DNA from: Phycisphaerae bacterium
Lineage (GTDB): Bacteria; Planctomycetota; Phycisphaerae; JAJVII01
DNA length: 64,000 bases
Assembly: GCA_022072085.1 (NCBI GenBank)
Contig: JAJVII010000025.1
Location: 18,811-82,810 of the forward strand
Direction: 5' to 3'
Within the stretch, counting starts at the first letter, position 1. Each line of letters starts with the position of its first letter. The position numbers and the translations under genes are program-made. Of the stretch, positions 62,807 to 64,000 are shown piece after piece. The notes beneath the pieces were generated by a model, which was not told the DNA's origin, searched no databases, and was given only the letters and a program-made list of their open reading frames with translations.

Positions 62807-62925
62807 TACATATATCGACAGGCGGCGGGCATCTGTTGGGCACGCCATGAGCCATCGAGGGGGTACAATTCGGGGAGCACGCCGATTCGCGTCCGCAAGC
62901 GACCGGGGGGCGAAAGGAACCGACA

Positions 62926-63228
62926 ATGGACAGCACTTTCCGATTACGCGTAAGGGCCGCGGCGGCCGCCGGCTGGTGGACCGCCCTGGTCTTCCTGCTG
63001 GTCATGATGGCGACCTGGCTGGCCTGGCTGGGCATCTCGACGGGCCGCCCGGACTGGATCCTCCGCCTCTGGGGCTCGCCCGACATCACCTGGGAGCGGG
63101 TCCAGACACTCGTCCTGGAGTTCTATGCGATCCTCAAGCTGCTGCTGTGGCTCTGGGTCCTCTTCACGGCCTGGCTGACGATCTGGGCCCGCCGACTCAA
63201 GGCCGCCGAACGGGCCGCCGCGGCGTGA
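62926..63228 (+). CDS. Two-span membrane protein of unknown function
   Basis: The 100-residue protein has AAAGGA seven bases before the ATG. Two hydrophobic spans lie at about 17-38 and 66-88 with a Trp-rich start (GWWTALVFLLVMMATWLAWLG) and a C-terminal Ala/Arg tail. No family is recognised. A promoter is predicted 112 bp upstream. Confidence 0.65.
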   Translation: MDSTFRLRVRAAAAAGWWTALVFLLVMMATWLAWLGISTGRPDWILRLWGSPDITWERVQTLVLEFYAILKLLLWLWVLFTAWLTIWARRLKAAERAAAA

Positions 63229-63276
63229 CCGCGTTCATATTCTCTTCATCGCCCGCGTCGATAGAATGAGGCCCGG

Positions 63277-64000
63277 ATGCGGCACTCGCTGGCACAACGG
63301 CGGACATGGCTCCCGGCGCTCGTCGCCGTCGCGCTGGCTTGGCCGATGGCCGCCGTGATTCGCGCCCAGCCGGCAGCCCCGGCCACGGTCGTCGTCCGCT
63401 CGCTGGACGTCCCGGTGACCGACGACGCCGAGCAGGCCCCCGGCGGCGACGTCGACCTGGGCAGTTCCGACCTGGAACTCGTCATCGATGACGGCCACGG
63501 CAGCGACGCAGGCCAGCTTGTCGGCCTCCGCTTCGACCGGCTGGCCATCCCCGCCGGCGTAACGATCACCTCCGCGCACCTCCAGTTCACCTGCAAGGAC
63601 GCCAACGGCAGACTCGCCGACCAGCCCTGCGAGCTGACGATTCGCGGGCAGGCGTCGCCCGACGCCGCGCCGTTCGCCGACGCCCCCCGCGACATCGCCG
63701 CCCGCCCGCTGACGCAGGCCTCAGCCGATTGGGCGCCCCCGCCCTGGAAGGCCGGCGACGACGGACCCGCCGAACGGACGCCCGACTTGGCTGAGGTCGT
63801 CGCGGAGATCGTCGCGGCGCCGCGCTGGCAGAGCGGCCGGGCGATCGTGCTGGTCATCAGCGGCAGCGGCATGCGGCGGGCCTGGTCGCGCGACGGCAGC
63901 CGCGACCACTGCGCCAGGTTGATCGTTCGGTGGCAGGGCCCGCCCGACGCGGACCCCTCGGCCCCGCCCGCGCCGCCGGCGACGACCCAGCCGGCTGAGC
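63277..64000 (+). CDS. Secreted protein with N-terminal beta-sandwich domain (3' end outside window)
   Basis: 241 codons are visible. A Sec signal peptide (WLPALVAVALAWPMAAVIRA, about 11-30) is followed by a domain with VGLRFDRLAIPAGVTITSAH and LQFTC, and later RTPDLAEVVAEIVAAPRW with GRAIVLVISG. This matches a widespread domain of exported bacterial proteins (DNRLRE-like/SDLEL...GLRF type) often joined to phosphatase or nuclease domains. After about residue 220 a Pro/Ala/Thr linker begins, so a further domain beyond the window is expected. Confidence 0.7.
   Translation, partial: MRHSLAQRRTWLPALVAVALAWPMAAVIRAQPAAPATVVVRSLDVPVTDDAEQAPGGDVDLGSSDLELVIDDGHGSDAGQLVGLRFDRLAIPAGVTITSAHLQFTCKDANGRLADQPCELTIRGQASPDAAPFADAPRDIAARPLTQASADWAPPPWKAGDDGPAERTPDLAEVVAEIVAAPRWQSGRAIVLVISGSGMRRAWSRDGSRDHCARLIVRWQGPPDADPSAPPAPPATTQPAE

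Overview
The window is about 64 kb of GC-rich bacterial DNA. The gene content points to the Planctomycetota, probably a Phycisphaerae-like lineage: a sulfatase, a PEP-CTERM exported protein, FG-GAP and NHL-type propellers, Gfo/Idh and GH4 enzymes, very large membrane-anchored proteins, many small lipoproteins, and long spurious antisense frames typical of high GC. This assignment is inferred from gene content only. I saw no rRNA, tRNA, CRISPR array or intact insertion sequence.

Region 1 (1-6.8 kb) is a restriction/defence-like island. A large Eco57I-type restriction-modification protein on the minus strand runs off the left edge. Next to it on the plus strand are a GIY-YIG nuclease fused to a RAMA domain, a PD-(D/E)XK-like protein, a DUF3800 protein and a small GIY-YIG nuclease.

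Region 2 (7.2-15.4 kb) is an accessory stretch. Single plus-strand genes (tandem Nudix, NHL-type secreted protein, sulfatase, GH43-like propeller, PEP-CTERM protein) are separated one by one by six same-orientation copies of an intergenic repeat. The repeat looks like a gene start (Shine-Dalgarno, ATG, about ten codons). The PEP-CTERM gene has a consensus-perfect sigma-54 promoter with two upstream inverted repeats 21 bp apart.

Region 3 (15.4-25.2 kb) is a carbohydrate-related cluster with signs of decay: a 5'-truncated propeller gene, an AraC regulator, a DegT aminotransferase, a truncated uroporphyrinogen-decarboxylase-like gene, a polysaccharide deacetylase, a Gfo/Idh oxidoreductase, a frameshifted FG-GAP gene, a full uroporphyrinogen-decarboxylase-family gene and a GH4 glycosidase.

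Region 4 (25.3-64 kb) is mostly core chromosome: CapA-like protein and zinc metallopeptidase, S49 peptidase, a LysM lipoprotein, hisI-trkH-trkA, recG, a 1656-residue alpha-2-macroglobulin-like protein, an HNH nuclease, scpB, rnfC-rnfD, an aminotransferase, a parvulin lipoprotein, a fused indolepyruvate oxidoreductase, nadK, dxs, a polyprenyl synthase, xseB, xseA, hicA-hicB, and the rny-ymdB pair. The window ends inside a secreted protein gene. The order xseA-xseB-ispA-dxs-nadK supports an isoprenoid/housekeeping operon read leftwards.
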